Part shown: positions 7,928 through 9,568 of the stretch, in pieces
Layout: each line of letters begins with the position of its first letter
Position numbering within the stretch: the stretch's first letter is position 1
Assembly (NCBI GenBank): GCA_020441735.1
Contig: JAGRLQ010000259.1
Location: 1-9,568 of the forward strand
DNA from: Nitratireductor sp.
GTDB lineage: Bacteria; Pseudomonadota; Alphaproteobacteria; Rhizobiales; Rhizobiaceae
DNA length: 9,568 nucleotides
Direction of reading: 5' to 3'
The notes under the pieces: generated by a model
What the model saw: only the letters and a program-made list of their open reading frames with translations
What the model was told of the DNA's origin: nothing
Databases searched by the model: none
Position numbers and translations under genes: made by a program

Positions 7928-8676
7928 GGCATGCCGGTCCCTATCTGCTGAAGTCTTTGCTGCCGGTTGCATTGGCCGCGACGCTTGCCGCCTGCGACAA
8001 CCAGTCGAATGAGAAAGCTGACTCCAAGCCGCCAGCTGCCGCAACGGAGCAGGTGGCGGAGACTGCCAAAGCGGTGAAAGCACCGGAGGCGGAAGCTCCC
8101 ACCGAGGCTGAACGGCAGGCAGCGCTCCGGAAACTCGGCGAGACAATGCGAGAACCGAAACGCGATCTGCGGGTGATCGGCGGAGGCAGGCTTCCGGTTC
8201 CGCCGATACCGGAGGAAGGGCTGGTTCGTCTTTCACCAACCGAGTCAGCGGAAGAAAAGAATGCCCGCCAGAAGGCAAGAATCCCCGAAAAGCCGGATCT
8301 GTTTGCCCGTCCCATTGTCGTTCAGGCGGGAGAGTTGCGCTCCGGCGATACGCTGATCCGTCTTGCCGGGATCGACCTCCTGCCGAAAGAAAAGCGCTGC
8401 AAGACAGAACGGGGCAACTGGCCCTGCGGCAACTTCGCCCGAGCCGCACTGCAGCGTTTCATCCGGTCGCGGACGATCAGTTGTTCTGAAACGGCGGGCA
8501 CGGCGGCCGTTGGGGAGCACTATTCCGGACATTGCAGGATCGGCAAGACCGATCTCTCCCAATGGCTGGTATCCCAGGGCTGGGCAACCGCTTCCGGCAG
8601 CGATCTCAAAGATGCGGAGCGTGAAGCGCAGAAGGCTGAAAAGGGAATCTGGCGCAAGCAGATCCCATCCTTCTGA
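7894..8676 (+). CDS. Lipoprotein with a thermonuclease-like (SNase) domain, active site altered
   Basis: This 260-residue product starts with a lipoprotein signal ending in the lipobox LAAC (C34), so it is probably lipid-anchored in the periplasm. Residues 35-90 are Ala/Glu/Lys/Pro-rich and look like a flexible tether; residues 140-255 form a staphylococcal-nuclease-like domain (LIRLAGIDLLPKE, then DLSQWLVSQGWA). R156 and D161 match the conserved RLxGID strand, but the usual second arginine after the YGR-type block is replaced: the stretch reads HYSGHC. The glutamate is also shifted by one residue (PKE, not PE). Nuclease activity is thus doubtful. Four cysteines (C169, C178, C197, C214) could form two disulfides. 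ATG 7894 is preceded by AAGGA at a six-base spacing; ATG 7912 would give a tidier 28-residue signal. It overlaps the S24 repressor gene by 34 bases and is probably translationally coupled to it. Confidence 0.8.
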   Translation: MDRPHRMGKPVRHAGPYLLKSLLPVALAATLAACDNQSNEKADSKPPAAATEQVAETAKAVKAPEAEAPTEAERQAALRKLGETMREPKRDLRVIGGGRLPVPPIPEEGLVRLSPTESAEEKNARQKARIPEKPDLFARPIVVQAGELRSGDTLIRLAGIDLLPKEKRCKTERGNWPCGNFARAALQRFIRSRTISCSETAGTAAVGEHYSGHCRIGKTDLSQWLVSQGWATASGSDLKDAEREAQKAEKGIWRKQIPSF

Positions 8677-8689
8677 CCATTCCGGAAGC

Positions 8690-9568
8690 TTACGCCGCTG
8701 ACAGCTTGCCTTCCAGCGCATCGGCAATCAGCTTGCGCGAGGCATCAATGCCGTAAAGCGCCACGAAGGAACCGAAACGTGGCCCCTGATCCTGACCCAG
8801 AAGAATCTGGTAGAGTGCCTGAAACCACTCACGCAAGTTTTCGTAGCCGTGTTCCTTGCCGACGGAGAAGACTTCCGTCTGGATGGTTTCGGCATCGGCA
8901 TGGCCGGGAAGTGCCGCCAACCGCTTGTCCAGATCTGCGAGCGCAGCACGCTCGTTTTCATCAGGCGCACGGAAGGACTTCGCCGGCTTCACGAAATCCT
9001 CGAAGTAACGGATGGCATAGCCGACCAGCTCGTCGAGCTTGGGATTGTGCTGCGGCGAAAGTTCGGGATCGTAGTTGGAGATGAAGCCCCACAGCGTTTC
9101 CTTGTCATGCGCATTGGAGGCGCTGACCAGGTTGAGCAGCATGGAGAAGCTGAGCGGCATGCTGTCTGATGGCGGATTGCCCGAATGGATGTGCCATGCC
9201 GGGTTCTGCAGCTTCTGGGTGACATCGCTGCGGCCGAATGCATCCAGTTGCTGGAAGTATTCGTCGACCGCCCGCGGAATGACATCGAAATAGAGCCGCT
9301 TTGCCGTGCGCGGCTTCTGGAACATGTAATAGGCAAGGCTCTCTGTCGGCGCATAGGCGAGCCACTCGTCGATGGTAAGCCCGTTGCCTTTCGATTTCGA
9401 TATCTTCTGGCCCTGGTCATCAAGAAACAACTCATAGACAAAATGTTCCGGCGGCCGGCCACCAAGCACGGAACAGATGCGGTCATAGACGGCCATGTTG
9501 GGACCGTGGTCCTTGCCGAACATTTCGAAATCGACGCCGAGGGCTGCCCAGCGCGCGCCGAAATCGGG
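8690..9568 (-). CDS. lysS: Class I lysyl-tRNA synthetase, C-terminal part
   Basis: This is the 3' part of the gene for lysine-tRNA ligase, which attaches lysine to tRNA-Lys in the cytoplasm; its start is beyond the right edge and 292 codons are present. The frame stays open to base 9568, so the internal ATG at 9523 is not the start. The class I signature KISKSKGN, equivalent to KMSKS, lies shortly after FVYELFLDDQGQ, and the preceding FEMFGKDHGPNM is typical of the archaeal-type class I enzyme (family tRNA-synt_1f, also called lysK). The following helical segment with ESLAYYMFQKPRTAKRLYFD belongs to the same family. Alphaproteobacteria commonly use this enzyme in place of the class II LysS found in E. 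coli. It converges on the thermonuclease-like lipoprotein with only 13 bases between the stops and no clear terminator there. Confidence 0.95.
   Translation of the reverse strand, partial: PDFGARWAALGVDFEMFGKDHGPNMAVYDRICSVLGGRPPEHFVYELFLDDQGQKISKSKGNGLTIDEWLAYAPTESLAYYMFQKPRTAKRLYFDVIPRAVDEYFQQLDAFGRSDVTQKLQNPAWHIHSGNPPSDSMPLSFSMLLNLVSASNAHDKETLWGFISNYDPELSPQHNPKLDELVGYAIRYFEDFVKPAKSFRAPDENERAALADLDKRLAALPGHADAETIQTEVFSVGKEHGYENLREWFQALYQILLGQDQGPRFGSFVALYGIDASRKLIADALEGKLSAA

Overview
The window reads as ordinary chromosomal DNA of a GC-rich alphaproteobacterium, most likely of the order Hyphomicrobiales (Rhizobiales; a Phyllobacteriaceae/Rhizobiaceae-like member). This placement is inferred from the class I (archaeal-type) lysyl-tRNA synthetase, the ~740-residue FadJ-like beta-oxidation protein, the NodD-like LysR regulator and the general protein style. 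No rRNA, tRNA, CRISPR array, insertion sequence or phage structural gene was seen. Both window ends cut through genes.

Layout. (1) 1-2678, plus strand: the 3' end of a thiolase gene, then a complete FadJ-type enoyl-CoA hydratase/3-hydroxyacyl-CoA dehydrogenase. Together they form the end of a fatty-acid beta-oxidation operon, closed by a strong GCAA-loop terminator. (2) 2677-4177: a LysR-type regulator on the minus strand, divergent from a small four-helix membrane protein rich in histidines that resembles a fragment of a heme-copper oxidase subunit I. An AT-rich palindrome lies between them. (3) 4233-4855: a compact module of a 78-aa Xre-type HTH protein (minus) facing away from a promoter that carries three copies of a palindromic operator spaced 32 and 31 bp apart. 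This promoter reads into a 43-aa small ORF with its own ribosome binding site and a terminator. (4) 4945-6392, minus strand: a two-gene unit of a SAM-dependent methyltransferase followed by a short-chain dehydrogenase. (5) 6495-8676, plus strand: a secreted protein of unknown function, an HTH/S24-peptidase (LexA/CI-like) repressor with a palindrome in its upstream region, and an overlapping lipoprotein with a thermonuclease-like domain. (6) 8690-9568, minus strand: the C-terminal part of class I lysyl-tRNA synthetase, convergent with region 5.

How the parts may work together. The thiolase and FadJ-like protein catalyse the last three steps of each beta-oxidation round. The LysR protein and the membrane protein look like a regulator and target pair. 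The Xre protein is the natural candidate for binding the triple operator and silencing the small ORF; this is the part of the window that most resembles an undescribed system. The S24 repressor and the overlapping lipoprotein are probably co-expressed, with repressor self-cleavage as a possible switch. Roles beyond the family level are inference from context.
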